Shown: positions 32,716 to 44,523 of the stretch, in pieces
Position numbering within the stretch: position 1 is the stretch's first letter
How the letters are laid out: each line of letters starts with the position of its first letter
Origin: Phytophthora quininea
Taxonomy: Eukaryota; Oomycota; Peronosporomycetes; Peronosporales; Peronosporaceae
NCBI GenBank assembly: GCA_011947345.1
Contig: JAAVTG010000315.1
Coordinates: forward strand, 1-64,000
Length of the DNA: 64,000 nt
Direction: 5' to 3'
Notes under the pieces: model-generated
The model's database searches: none
Seen by the model: only the letters and a program-made list of their open reading frames with translations
What the model was told of the DNA's origin: nothing
Position numbers and translations under genes: made by a program

Positions 32716-35154
32716 ATGAGCAAGCTGCGCTTCTCGGTGGTTGCGTGCTCGAGCGAGGACGGCAGCTTCCCGGCGTCCGAGCTGGAGCAGCATGCGTCGG
32801 ACAGCCGCGGCTTCATGACGGCGCGCAACTGCGCGTACCCGCAGGAGCTGGTGCTGCAGCTGAGCGACGGGCCGAGCCGCGTGACGCAAGTGCAGCTGCT
32901 GGCCCACCAGACCCACATCGCCACCAAGATGGAGCTGTTCGTGTCGCGCCACGCCATGTTGGACGACGCTGCCAAATTCACCAGACTAGGGTTCCTAACT
33001 CTGAAATCCAACACGGAGAGCCGCTACTTGGCCCGCGAGCTCAAGACGGTGCACATCGACCAGGAGGCAGTGCTGATAAAGATCCGCCTGCATGCGTGCC
33101 ATGTCAACGAGCATAACCTGTATAACCAGGTGGGTATCATGGCCATCAACATCATTGGAGAACCACTGGGACTGCTCCCCAGTCACTCTACAGACGAACA
33201 AGTCCCTGCTCACAAGAGAACTAGTCAACCGAAAGCTAATGGATCGGAAGATCTGAGCTTTGACGTGAGGTTCGACGCGAAAACGGCGGCGCGGATCCGC
33301 GAGATTCAAGTGGCAAAAGACCAAGCAGTGGCCAACGAGGACTACGATCAAGCCAAGAGACTCAAGCAGATGGAGGAGCAGCTTAAAAGTGTCGGGCTGC
33401 AACTGACGAGGTTGGAGGCTCAGAAGCGAGAGGCGGTGGCGAATGAAGACTACGACTTGGCCAAGAAGATTAAACACGAGATTGAGCTGCTGGAAGGGTC
33501 TGTGGGAGCAACGAGACGCAGCCGATTCTACCCATTCCGGCGGTAGCGCCGTCGCCCTTGAGAAGTCAAGTGCTGCCTCGGATCGCAGCAATGCAGCGGT
33601 CGTCCTCGAATTTTTCGCCTCGAGATATGTACCCGGACGAGCAGCCGCAGGTTAGGAAGAGTTACAGCGATAACAGCTCCATGCGGCAATCTCACGGGCG
33701 GTTCTCAGCTGCTACTGATGACCCGACAGGGGGCAGATGCCGAAGACCAGGAAGGTGGAGACGAGGGCGGACCGAACGCTCATTTTAGAGGAATCCCTGA
33801 CGCTGAAAACTTGCCCGATCCGGACGAAATTCCGCCGGCACTAGCGAAGGAGAGCGAGGAGCTGATCGCCGTCATTGGCCCCTTTTTCACGCGGTGTTTC
33901 TACAGCAACTTGTGGAATCATCGTGACGCTGCCATCAGAAAGATCACCATGGAGATGGACAATTACTCGGTGGAGCCCATGCGGCTCTTGGAGGTGTGCT
34001 CCACCCTTGTGCAGAGCGGAGCGGGGGACCGAATCGCGCAAGTTTCGCTGTCTGCGTTTGCTCTGCTGGACCGGATGATTTCTTTCGGCGCTCGTGTACG
34101 CCGTGACGACATGTGCCGCATCGTACGTGAGATTCCGTTGAATACTCTTTATTGTAAGCACAGCTAATGGTGAGATGTTGTTTGTTGCTGCAGCTCGGTA
34201 ATACCATGACGCAGCTGGTCAACAAGCTTGGTGAGTCACAGGCCAAGGTCCGAGATGAGGCTGCAGCTGTGCTGGGTCGGCTCGCATCGGCGGGTAATGT
34301 CGGCGTGGCCTTCGTCATCTCCCACCTCACCAAACGCTCCAAAAGCCGCTGGGCATTAAGCTGCTTCAGGGCCGCCTGCTTGTGCTGAAGAAGTTGCTGG
34401 CAGAGTTCGATTTGATTCCTGATTCGGACTTCTCGATGCCTGGGATCATGAGTTTCCTTGAGGACTGCAATTGTCTCGCCCATCAGAGCCGAGAAATTCG
34501 TGAACTTGCCAAAGACATCACCGTCGCTTGTATGGAGTCGTCGGTGCCGACGTAGAAGGTTATTTGAAATCCTTACGACCTAAACAGTTCGAGGAGTACC
34601 AGGCTGCTTTCGAAGCAGCTGAAACATCAGCCGCAGCTGCACGACGAAGTGGTGGTAGTGTAGTGGTGCTGCTCAGCGAAGTAAAGCTCCCCAAAAGCCC
34701 CCACAAAAGCCCCACCACAAGCTGAATTCGAGGATGAACATGAAGACGATGGAGAAAGCGACGAGGAGGAGTCTGTGGACGAGTACACCTGTCCATTCTG
34801 CGGCATTGTAGACGAGAAGTTCGACTCGGATTACCTCGACCAGCACTTCTGGGCGTCGTGTAAGATGCTCACGCCCTGCAAAATGTGCGGCCAGGTGATT
34901 GAGATCTCGACGCTCAACGAGCACTTGCTGACAGAGTGCGAGATGCAGCAGAACCACCGCGAGTGTCCGCGCTGTGGCGAAGCCATCACAGCCAAGTTTT
35001 TCGAGCGACACGTGTCTCTGAACGACTGTCCTCCTCGTGCGCCACTGAATCGCGCTAGTCGCTGTCCTCTTTGCCACGACGACATTTCTCCTGGCAAAAG
35101 GGCTGGCGACGTCACTTGCTCGAGGAAGGATGTCCAAACAATCCACGGAGTTAG
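32716..35154 (+). CDS. CEP104: CEP104 homologue (ciliary-tip protein)
   Basis: Several collinear pieces make one protein of about 790 residues. Residues 1-150 form the N-terminal jelly-roll-like domain (LRFSVVACSSED start). A coiled coil with the doubled motif ANEDYDQAKRLK / ANEDYDLAKKIK follows (about 215-265), then a TOG-type helical domain (FFTRCFYSNLWNHRDAAIRK onward). An intron is at 34123-34193 (gtacgt...gcag). The end has four Cys pairs of a zinc finger array (CPFCG, CKMCG, CPRCG, CPLCH) and finishes GWRRHLLEEGCPNNPRS at the stop 35152-35154. Frame breaks fall near 33525, 33720, 34345, 34535, 34670 and 35095; most look like one missing base at homopolymers. CEP104 acts on microtubule plus ends and tubulin at cilium tips, fitting flagellated zoospores. 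Confidence 0.85.
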
Positions 35155-35281
35155 TTTGGAGTGGAAATGATAGACAAGTGAGAGCGCAATTATGAACAAG
35201 AACACGAAAAACGTGAAGGATACAAGGCGTTGGTTCTTGGAAGCATGTCGCGCTGTGCTTCTTTTTGGTGAGTGCTGTATG

Positions 35282-36332
35282 CTACAAGTATGGCGCAACG
35301 AGGTGGTCACTCGTCGGCTTGATGCTGTCAATGAGGCAGTGAATGGTCAGCCATAATCTACACGGGAATGGACCAAGAGGGAGGCTGCTGCTGTCATCAT
35401 GTTCGTCGGCTCTGCTGGATCTCGGACTCAACTCAAAGGAGACGTTCTCTTCGCGTTGCACCATTCCGATCCTGACGTCCTGCACTTCAAGTCCGTGGAA
35501 GCGCACGAATGTTGTTCCGTTCACAGCAATGGCAGCAACCTCTCCATCCTGCTGCGTTTTCGAGGTGATCCACGGCGACGAATTTCCAGTGGCAAGCCAG
35601 CTCGAATACCGCGTTGTCGAGACTGCGTTCCTGTACGCTCAACAGCGTCAAGTCGAGGTTCTGCAGGTCATCGACAATCGGTAGCCACTGTTTGAACATC
35701 GCCGCTTGTGGCGACACTGGAAAGTCGACAGCAGTAGAGACATCGACGTCTTGAGCTTGTCGCAGTCGTTTGGAGCGCCGGATAGTTGGTTGGGCAGTAG
35801 CGTCGATGGTGTTGGAGACTTGTGAATTGGCTTCATGGTCAAGCCAACCGTTGTACGCTGGGTCTACCAGTGCGTAGTGCAGGCTGTTGGCAGCGAATTT
35901 GCGGTAGATCGTCTCGCGTTCGCACTGGTTGGGGGTGTCGCTGTGGTCGCCGGGGCTCAGGCACAGTGATCGAGACACTTGGATCAGATACTCCTTGCGT
36001 TGCTGGCGTTCGCGGACGAGCACTTCGAGCGCACTCTGCTGCAGTTTGCGTTTGAGTCGGCTCTTCCGGCATGACACGCGGTTCTTGAGACGGCGTTTGT
36101 CCAGAGCGGAGACTGGCGACGACGTTGTCTCGACAGCTTGCGTGGCTGTTGGCGTGTCCACTTCGACGGATTGGGCTGCGTGGAGGAGATCTGTAAATCT
36201 TGGGGACGGCAGTCGGAGCTGCTCGGTATCACCGACTGCGATAAACGGAGACGGGTCGACGGCTTGAGATCGATGCAGCAAGGCCAGGATGGTGTCGGGC
36301 GGGTCAAGAGATACCCACTGCCTCGACAGCAT
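35282..36332 (-). CDS. bZIP transcription factor, oomycete type
   Basis: The basic region DKRRLKNRVSCRKSRLKRK is a canonical bZIP DNA-contact helix (N-x7-R with Asn and Arg kept, Cys where Ala is more usual), followed by a weak leucine zipper. The C-terminal half (QWLPIVDDLQNLDLTLLSVQERSLDNAVFELACHWKFVAVDHL) resembles the extra domain found after many oomycete bZIPs. A frame break near 35555 moves the end into a frame running NGTTFVRFHGLEVQDVRIGM to the stop near 35282. I prefer the Met at 36332; an in-frame Met at 36434 would add 34 unconserved residues. Tail to tail with CEP104 and divergent from the potassium channel. Confidence 0.82.
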
Positions 36333-36879
36333 TGTCGTCACCCTGGAAACTTGCAAAGTAGCTAAGCTCTTGTCCACCAACGCAGTCGCTTTTCGCTTTG
36401 CAGTACAGCCCGGCGGCCTGGAAAGAGACTGCAAGACGACCTTCCCATCAACAAGTCTTTCTCAAAGCAGATTGCAAGCCACGAGAAGCTACGATCAAGT
36501 CTTTAGAAACATTGGCCATACCGCCTTTCCAACCTTTATGTCGTCGAGACAGCCACCAGTCTCGATGGATCAAGACACTACAACTTGTGGCCACGGTCGG
36601 TGTCGAACGCTTATTGCCGACGGATACAAGGCCCTGTGCGTTACTACTGCAACTCGGACGGACGTAAAGCGATTCATTGACGTCGTCCCGCGTCGACACC
36701 GGCGCACTGGACGGAAGGTGCTTTCTGAAGATGGACGTCGATTTACTCCTCTTGTTTCTCCGGACGGATTTGGTGCTTTTGTTCTACGTCTTGGAGTTGC
36801 CGTTGCTATTGATCCTTTGCGGAGGTGCTCTTACCCCGTCCTGGATCACTTGCTGAATCTCCCAGCACTACTCGTACCG

Positions 36880-39800
36880 ATGAAGGCTGAGATTGAGTCA
36901 CAGGACTACCAAGGCTTACCCTCTCCAAGTGATAATGGAAAAGCGTTGCGACGACGCCACAGTTCGCGTCGCGTCCGACCTGCCAAGATCGGTGACCTTC
37001 ACGTCTGGACTTTGAAAGAGCGTGTTCAAGTGGTATTGGACGGGTGAGTGCCGATATAGTGATGGTATTGCAAGTATTAACAGCACTGTGTTGTCTTACC
37101 ACTCCAGGCATATCGGGATTGCGCTGGAGACGGTCAATGTGGTGCTGAGTTTGGTCCTCGTGGTGACCACCATCGCAGATGCAAGTACTTGACAGTATCG
37201 TTCGTTGTTCGCTGCCTAACATATTGCTACCAGAGTTGCCAAGATGTCCACGAGATGATCCAAGAGTACCGACATTTCAACGCGTTTGAGTTCGTGTGCA
37301 CGCTGTTCTTTGCCGTCGACTACGTAAGTGAATGCGGAACCTTCAAAAGGCGGTGGTGGTCGTCTTGATACCGCAGTGTTGTAGGCTCTCCACTGGTACG
37401 CAGCTCCGGATCGCCTTCGCTACATGGTGACGCCAATGGGGATCATTGACTTTATCACGATCGTCCCGACGTTTCTAACGGTGAGCACTGGGGAAATAAT
37501 GTCTGTCTCAAGCGTGAACTGACCGGTATGGATTGGGTGCAGTTTATCTTGATATCGAACCTGAATGCCGCGTTGCCACTGCTACGAATGGCCCGCATCT
37601 TCCGAATGCTGGCAGTACTGCGGCTGTATCGTATTGTGCAAACCTACCGCGGCTTCGACTATCAACTGGGCGTCTTGGTGTTTCTTCTTCTTGCCCTCAT
37701 CTTGGTAGCTGCTGGGATTTTCCAGATCCTCGAGGAGGGCTACTACAGAGACGAAAGTCTTGACCCACTAACATTCCACAAAGCGATGTACTTCGTCTTC
37801 GTGACCATTTCGACGGTCGGCTACGGTGACATCTCTCCACACACGACCGAAGGTTCGTAAAATGCGTCTTTGTCAAAGTGTTTAGAGTCCTCCTCACTCT
37901 TGTGGCTGGTTCATAGGCCAGTTCTTTGTCATGTTTATGATTGTTGTGGTCATCACTGTGATTCCAAAGCAAGTGACGCGTCTACTGGAGTTATCAGCTC
38001 TGCAGCACCGCTACATGCACAGCTACGCTCTGCGACGACGAAATATTCACAACGGTGGACACGTCGTCGTTACGGGGCATGTGCGCGTTGAGAATGCTGC
38101 TGCGTTTCTGCGAGTTTTACCGTCCACGACAAGGTCGCGTCAATATGGACGTCGTGTTCTTAGCCAACGGCTTGCCCTCGCCGAGACTGCAAGCTTTGTT
38201 GTTGAACGTGCGATATCGGCGACGTACAACGTATTTGAAGGGCAACTTGCTTCATGACCGAGATGCCAAGCGTGCTCATGTTGCGGAAGCTGCTGCTGTG
38301 TTCATCCTAGCAAACAGAACGATCCTCGAGGTGCTGAGGTCACGGATGCTCTTTCAACGTTGCAAGCTCTTGCAGTTGACAAGCTTCGCTTTCGTGCAAG
38401 TCTCGAACGTGAGCATATCGACCCGCCTGGTGTTGATTGTGATGGTGACGACGAGGACGACAACGACGTCAACGATGAAAGCGCCGAACAAGAGCAAACG
38501 TTTAACAAGTCACAGTCACGCTCGATCCGGTGTTTTACCGAAATTCTTTCGCTGGAACATACACGGGGTCTCCGGACAATTACAGGTGTAGAAGTGGCGT
38601 TGAATACGTCGCAGTTGCATACAGCTATCCTCGCTCGCAGTATCGTATGCCCTGGAGCTACGGCACTGCTGCTCAACCTCATTTACTCCCCTACAGAGCG
38701 GCATGTAGCTCAAGCTCGACGCTCAAGCACGCCATGGGTGGTGGAGTATGCTAGCGGGCTGCAGAATTTGTTGTTCCCTGCTGTATTACCTGCTTACTTT
38801 GACGGCCTTTTGTTCGAAGATGTTGCTGAGAAGCTCTATCGCTAGTACGCATAACTGAAATGTTGTATGCGATGTGTTTACTTACTGATCGTTTGTGAGC
38901 AAATAGTTTCCAAGTGATGATAATTGCACTGTACGATCGCTCAGCGGTTCTATGGGGAGACAAACCGATCCACTTGTGTCCATTTGGAGAGAGACTGGAA
39001 GAAAAGTATTTTGTGATTTACTTCACTTACTTTTTGCCTGGGAACTAACACTATCTTTGTCTGCATTTTGTATCTAGCGACCTCGTCTTTTTAATCGCGC
39101 CTAGCTCATCGGTTGCGAAATATGCCGTGGATTCACTTGAGGAACGCGATCGTGATTCAACGACGAACATTATGTGGCTTTCGACAATTCTCCACAGGTC
39201 AACACCACGACTGCAATGAAAGCGATTCCAAGAACCGATCCTCGGGAAAGGCCAACGCCCGTGCTTGTTTTCTCTTCGGACAGCGTTCTGGATCGACAAT
39301 CGCTGCAAAGAGGCCGTCGACCTTCTTTTGAGCTGGATGAAAGGTAGATGGAGTTGAAGCGTCTCCACCTTCAACCTCAACATGTTCGACTTCTCCAACA
39401 ATTCCTACTTCACGACATCAACTCCATGGCCACATTCTCATTTGCGGTCCGTTTGAGGTGTGTCAGCAGATTGCTTGCTATCTGGAAGAGCTGTACATTC
39501 GAGAAGGCCCACCGGCAAGTCTCCCTAGGGAGTCTGGGAAACGACCGACCATTGTTCTGTTGGTGAAAGTTATTCCGGATGCCAAAAATCTATCAGAGCT
39601 CCCGCCCAACGTGCTAGTCAAGTGTGGTGAGTCTCAGAACGTCGAGGACTTGTTACGTGTGCGAGCGTATGATGCTGCGAGTGTGCTGCTCGTCCCTAGT
39701 AGCTGGGACTTTGATAGTGTTGTTGCTGAAGACAACCGTGAAGACCTGACCGAGCACCTCCACGACTATCAAGTCATCCTGTCCACCCACTCTCTCCGCA

Positions 39801-40682
39801 CAATGCAAGAACTTCATCAAGAGCATATCGTGCAAAAGAACGTGCTGCTCCTAGCTCATCAACAGCGATAGCTCACCGATCCAGCCTGCGTTGTTCGGTG
39901 GTGAAGTCGCACGAAAGCGTCAAGTATTTTGCGTACAAGAGTCGCGGAGACTGTCATGCTCTACACGATCACAGCATGCGGAGCGATGGCGATGATTTGG
40001 CGTTCATCAAGGAGATTTCCGACAACCCCCACGACGAGTATCACGATGAGCATTTCCTCCATCATGGATTCCACAGCCCTCAACATCTTTTTGGTTGGCA
40101 GCGGGCGATAGAAACTCGTCAAATGAATGCGGATCGGTTGTTGCCACCGTGTTTCGCTCCGACCTACGCTGCCGGTGAAGTGTTTGTAGGCTGTGTACTA
40201 GACACGCTACTGTGTCAATCGTTTTTCAATCCGTACATCGTGGACCTCATTCGCGCGCTCACCGGAGACTATTACTCGGAATGGGCCCCACATGGCACTG
40301 TTCAAAGTGACCAAGTGGCCTTTAAGGCCTCTATGATGCGATATTTTCCACGATCGATAGTTCGTCCCAAGAAACAGCAGACGACAAAAACTCACCAACA
40401 GACCGAAGAGGAAGTACCTGTCGATACCCAGTGCTGCGAATTGCGACGCTGTCACGTGAATTGGAAGGTAAGACGTTCGCTGAAATCTTTTCAAGAGCGT
40501 TAGCTCAGCAGGTGCTGGTACTTGGAGTGTATCGACGGTGTGAAGCGAACGGCGGTGGAAATTTGCTGCCGTATGTGGTAACGTGTCCTACATCCACCTG
40601 CTGCCGAGTTGAACATGGTGACCAATTGCACGTGCTTACAAAGAGATCAGCACCCGTGTGCATCCAGTGGCTCAATTACTGA
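36880..40682 (+). CDS. BK (Slo)-type potassium channel, paralogue 1
   Basis: Eight exons encode S1-S6, pore and two RCK domains. Introns: 37044-37107, 37181-37233 (GC-AG), 37324-37384, 37481-37542, 37853-37916, 38845-38906 and 39006-39077. S4 reads LLRMARIFRMLAVLRLYR; the selectivity filter TVGYGD is at 37813-37830; RCK1 begins NGGHVVVTGHV and RCK2 GHILICGPF. An acidic run (DGDDEDDNDVNDE) lies in the RCK1 linker. Start at 36880 is the only Met before the shared KIGDLHVWTLKERVQ block. Frame breaks lie near 38113 (two bases lost), 38318, in 39150-39400, 39840 and 40430. Calcium- and voltage-gated K+ efflux at a membrane is the family role. Same exon plan as the gene at 45663. Confidence 0.85.
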
Positions 40683-40846
40683 GAAATAATACGTGGAGAG
40701 ATTCGAGTGCGGCTTGTGGACCGAATGGCGTAACGAGTATCAGGAGGCGGTATCCGACGGCGAGCTTGAACGTTGAACCCGTGAGCGCTCTCGTGATCTG
40801 CTTCACACATTAATTTTGCTGTTGCCGAGAGTGCTTTGGAATAAAA

Positions 40847-41403
40847 GCTGGTTGGCGGCGCCTACGGCGACTTCCCAAAGTATGCTGACGAATGCCTCGC
40901 CAAGATCAACATCGCCAGTCTCAAGGACTACATCACCAAGTACGGCACAGGGATCTCCGAGTGCGGCAACACCGCGAAAGACGGCACCCCACAGCCAGTG
41001 CCGTCGGACGGGTACGCCCAACATGACACTCTGGGCAACTCGCACCCCGGTCCGTGCGAGATTTGGTGCGACGAAACTCGTGTTTACTATCACAACGCGA
41101 ACTGCGCCAAGACGTTAGGCCCAGCGACGCCGACCAAGATCCCCATCGACGTGAGCACGTGCAAGGCCTCGTCTGCACAGCCCTGGCAGGTGTACATCAA
41201 CTGTGTTGCTCTCGATGGCTCCACGGGCGCAAGATCGACGAACTCGACCTCGTCGATTGCCACCACTACCGCCCCGACGTCTGATGCGAGTTGGTGAAGA
41301 AGCTACCGGCTTCACATCAAAGTGTCTTCGCCTGCGTTCGTAGGCGGCGACAAGTACCTCACTCGAGCTTTCCGTGTAGTTGTTCGCCTGTCCGTTTATT
41401 TGT
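40847..41403 (+). pseudogene. Truncated copy of the LPMO gene
   Basis: This is closely similar to the LPMO gene at 19.2-20.1 kb but on the plus strand. It lacks the promoter, signal peptide and N-terminal His region: similarity starts abruptly at LVGGAYGDF. It has an in-frame loss of about ten codons (the segment EFVFYWLALH) and lacks the 78-bp repeats. Similarity continues past the stop (about 41297) into the 3' flank to about 41403. With no start codon context and no copper-binding N-terminus it cannot make an active enzyme. Its value is that it shows CCCC where the first gene has CCC at the frame break. Confidence 0.85.
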
Positions 41404-41548
41404 CGAGCAAGGATTTCTCATCACAATGTTTCTCATCACAATGTTGCTTTGTTGGTGTTCATGTTGAAGTGAATTTTAGGTTTTAGGATTAATATATTAG
41501 ATATTTATAAAAATAGGTTTTAGACATTTCAGATGTAGCAAAACTGCA

Positions 41549-41737
41549 CCACTATCGAATTCAGGCTCCACGTCTCGTAGGGGAATGGCCAAGCAGGTGG
41601 TGGAGAACTACGACAAGTCGGACAGCGGCAACTCGACAGCGTCGTCGGTGAGCTCTCGCTCATACTGGCACGACGGATCAGGTGTAGCGGGTTACATTCA
41701 CGGAGTAATTGGTTACAATAGAAATGGTTACTATAGA
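41549..41737 (+). pseudogene. Rearranged copy of the RTF1 5' end and promoter
   Basis: 41549-41662 matches the RTF1 leader and first codons (MAKQVV...[11 protein letters not shown]) at 32.5 kb, ending just before the Ser-Gly repeat. 41690-41737 matches the RTF1/CEP104 promoter (ggttacaatagaaatggttactatag against ggttactatagaaacggttactata), but here it lies downstream of the coding fragment. The order is therefore scrambled relative to the source. Confidence 0.8.
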
Positions 41738-41776
41738 CCACGGTTCACGATCGTTTCCTTGTCAATTTTGTCAATG

Positions 41777-41826
41777 TCTAATTTGGGCCTGTTTGGCAAT
41801 TTCTAATTTGGGCCTGTTTGGCAATT
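41777..41826 (+). repeat. Two tandem 25-bp units
   Basis: tctaatttgggcctgtttgg followed by caatt is present twice head to tail, directly after the RTF1-derived fragments. Confidence 0.9.
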
Positions 41827-41999
41827 TCTGGTGTTTTCTACACAATACTACATGGTATGCACACCATAATTGCCGGCCCTTACCGTAATTAAAGGATGCG
41901 ACAGCCAATTAAAACATGCAATGCATCCAATTGCGTTAATTAGCTCGAAGCCCTAAACTCAGCCCGCCTCCCCGATCCTGCTTCCTCGCCATGACACGC

Positions 42000-43760
42000 T
42001 CCCACCCATAGGAAATACTCGCATCTGCGATGCCCGAAGAGTCGGCCATCCTGATCCTGGTAGAGTTCAAGAGCTACACTGTCGCCAAGAGCGATAAGAG
42101 CTAGTGACGCGTTTGCATGCTTGCTTCACCGCACGCAATGCGCACTAGCGCTTCGAATGCTCTTGCACCTGCTGTGTGGAAACCTCACCGCATGTCAAGT
42201 GTCTGTGGTGCGCTCGAGTCCGTGCTGAACCAAGTTACGGTGAAGGTGGCCTACCGCCATACAACACCCGTATCCCCACCTCCGAAACTCTTCCTGACGC
42301 CTGCGATGAAAGAGGTCGCTCAGGAATGGGCAAGCCAGGGCCGCAAGCCTATGCGCATCTGGGTGGGCTTGATGGAGTGCTTTAACCTCTCTGAGGACGA
42401 GGTGGCTGAGCTCCAGGTTGTGCAACGGGTCATTAACGACCGTGTTAACGCGCTTCTGGCGGCAGTGATCTCCGTCGTGTTGTCGCTATGAAGTTAAAAG
42501 AAACTAACTTCCAGGGGTGAGGACGAAACTACGCCGTTCACGTGTACTTGGCGTACAGACGGGCATGGCAAACCTATCGCCGGTAACGGCAGTGACAAGG
42601 ACCCTTTCATCGTGGGGATAACTACGAAAAGGCTACTGCGTCAAGCTTACCACGATACCGACACCTTCATCCTACTACGTACAAGTTATCCCAAGTTGAT
42701 AGTTATTGGGATATCGGACAGGGTTCGTCAGTTTCACTTGCTAGAGCTGTTCATAGTGTCGCAGCTTCAGAAGCCACACCACGCAGAGGTCCTAGCGCGT
42801 GCGCAAGCATGACCGGCAAACCCATGCGCATACGTTATGCTATAGATGACGCAGATGTTACCCAGTGGAATGCACTTCAGAACGTATTTGATGTAGATAA
42901 CTCGTTCCGCTTCCTGATGTGCTACTTTCATGTAGCCAAAACAATTATGAGAAGACACGAACGTTGGCCCCTGATGTGGCTGCTTCTGTGCTCACTGATC
43001 TCAACGAACTGCATTTCATTGCTAGTGAACAAGCGTTCAGGAGTAACCTGGCACATATTCAAGTAAAGTGGGGTCGGTCGCCTTCTTTGAAGACCTTTTC
43101 GGATTATTTTTCAAGGGTTTGGCTGAATGATTGCGTGTAGCGCTGTCAATGTTTTCACACTTCCAGCGGCTTTGCTGTGACGAACAATCCCTGTGAGATT
43201 TACAATGCGGCTATTAAGCGTGACACTACTTTGCGGCGTAAACTCAAGATAGGCGCTCTCATCAGCCAGTTGCTGGTTCTCTGCCGGAGCGAAAGTGTTT
43301 TTGCGACGACGCATTTCTGCGAGACAACCCCGTCCGTAGAGCAAATGCATTAGCCAAAGTCAAGGTGGGGCTTCGGAGCGCAGTATCATTGGCTTCTTGT
43401 TGGAAGGCGCACCGATCGATGCAAGCGATGGACCGGAGATTGTGAGGGTAGTGATTCTGCCTGTCAAGTGTTATTTTGATGCTATCTCACTTCGGTAGCA
43501 AGAGGATTTGCCAGTTATCACACAGGTGATTCAGAGTACCTTCTACTGGATGGCCTGTGAATGTGGAGTCTCGGAGCTGTCCGTGTCGTTTTGCGTACAA
43601 GTACGGCTGCTGTGTGCACATTTTGTTTGCCATGACCACATTGACTTGTTGGGCAGGGAGTCGCTGTTTTATCGCGGACGCAGAAACGTGCTTGCGCTGG
43701 ACTCTGCGTGGCTCAGGAGCCAGGCCGACCTGCTAGCAACGGTCCTGCGCTAGCTAAGGA
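42000..43760 (+). pseudogene. Decayed Mutator-like (MULE) transposase
   Basis: Plus-strand pieces in shifting frames read like a MULE transposase: an N-terminal helical region (PAMKEVAQEWASQGRKPMRI), DPFIVGITTKRLLRQ and GISDRVRQFHLLELFIVSQ of the catalytic core, FHVAKTIMRR (the CxxH/FHxxK-type block), NNPCEIYNAAIKRD, and a SWIM-like zinc finger (CECG...CVQV...CAHF) near 43555-43625. There are many stops. Typical of oomycete MULEs; terminal inverted repeats were not identified. Confidence 0.6.
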
Positions 43761-44130
43761 GTGACAGTTACAGGTTCCTTCCTGAACTAGTTAAAGATAG
43801 CTGCAATGTGATAATTTTGCGTATCTTTATACGCCTGGAGCAAGTATTGACGACAGGAATGAAAATCTACCTCGCTAAGTCAGGGCTGCAACTAGTACCC
43901 ATCAGCATAAGCATGAAGCACCAACAAAGCCATTTGATCTGGCCCTTATTGGTCTGTACGATTGCATTGTCACATCTCTTACGTCACTTTACACTAACTA
44001 CTTCTCTCAAAATTCGGTTTGCCATGGCAGGGCTGCGCTTGATATGACTGCTCTTAATGCTCGATTGATGTCGCTTAAACCCACACAACATTTCTTCATC
44101 TACACTAACTTGTTAAAGCTAGCACGAAAG

Positions 44131-44523
44131 AGAGGTCACCATGTGTCATGGCTTCAACTTTAATCGGAAGCAGCTCGGGAAACGACAGAAGATCTTGTCG
44201 CGCAAGCCCTTCACAGTGAAGGGGACATCTCGCGTCGAAACTGCTGCAATGCCGCAATGGGCCGGACTTGCACGTGTGGGAAATTCAAGTGCAATGGATC
44301 GACCTTGACCCACTGGAAGCTTCGTGGGAACCGGCTGCTATCCTCTACGACGATGTGCCAGCCATCGTACAGGCGTTCGTCACAGGGCATCCGGGGACCT
44401 CGTCGTGCAGCGCATGTGGAAGGCCGTCCGTAAGCAGAGACCCAAGGCCTCTCGGAAAGGTAACAAACGGAGAGTGTTCTGGCCGTCGTCGATCACGAGC
44501 CAGAGTGCTAAGCGGACCAAATG
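44131..44523 (+). pseudogene. Chromodomain scrap of a retroelement
   Basis: A short stretch (VWEIQVQWIDLDPLEASWEP, then AAILYDDVPAIVQAFV) has the chromodomain strand and SWEP pattern found at the 3' end of oomycete chromoviruses. It is followed in another frame by a Lys/Arg-rich tail to a stop at 44523. No other part of an element is recognised. Confidence 0.5.

Noticed and set aside
41585..41806. Possible small gene beginning MAKQVVE
   Set aside because: It is a copied fragment of the RTF1 start that runs into rearranged promoter sequence; not a gene of its own.
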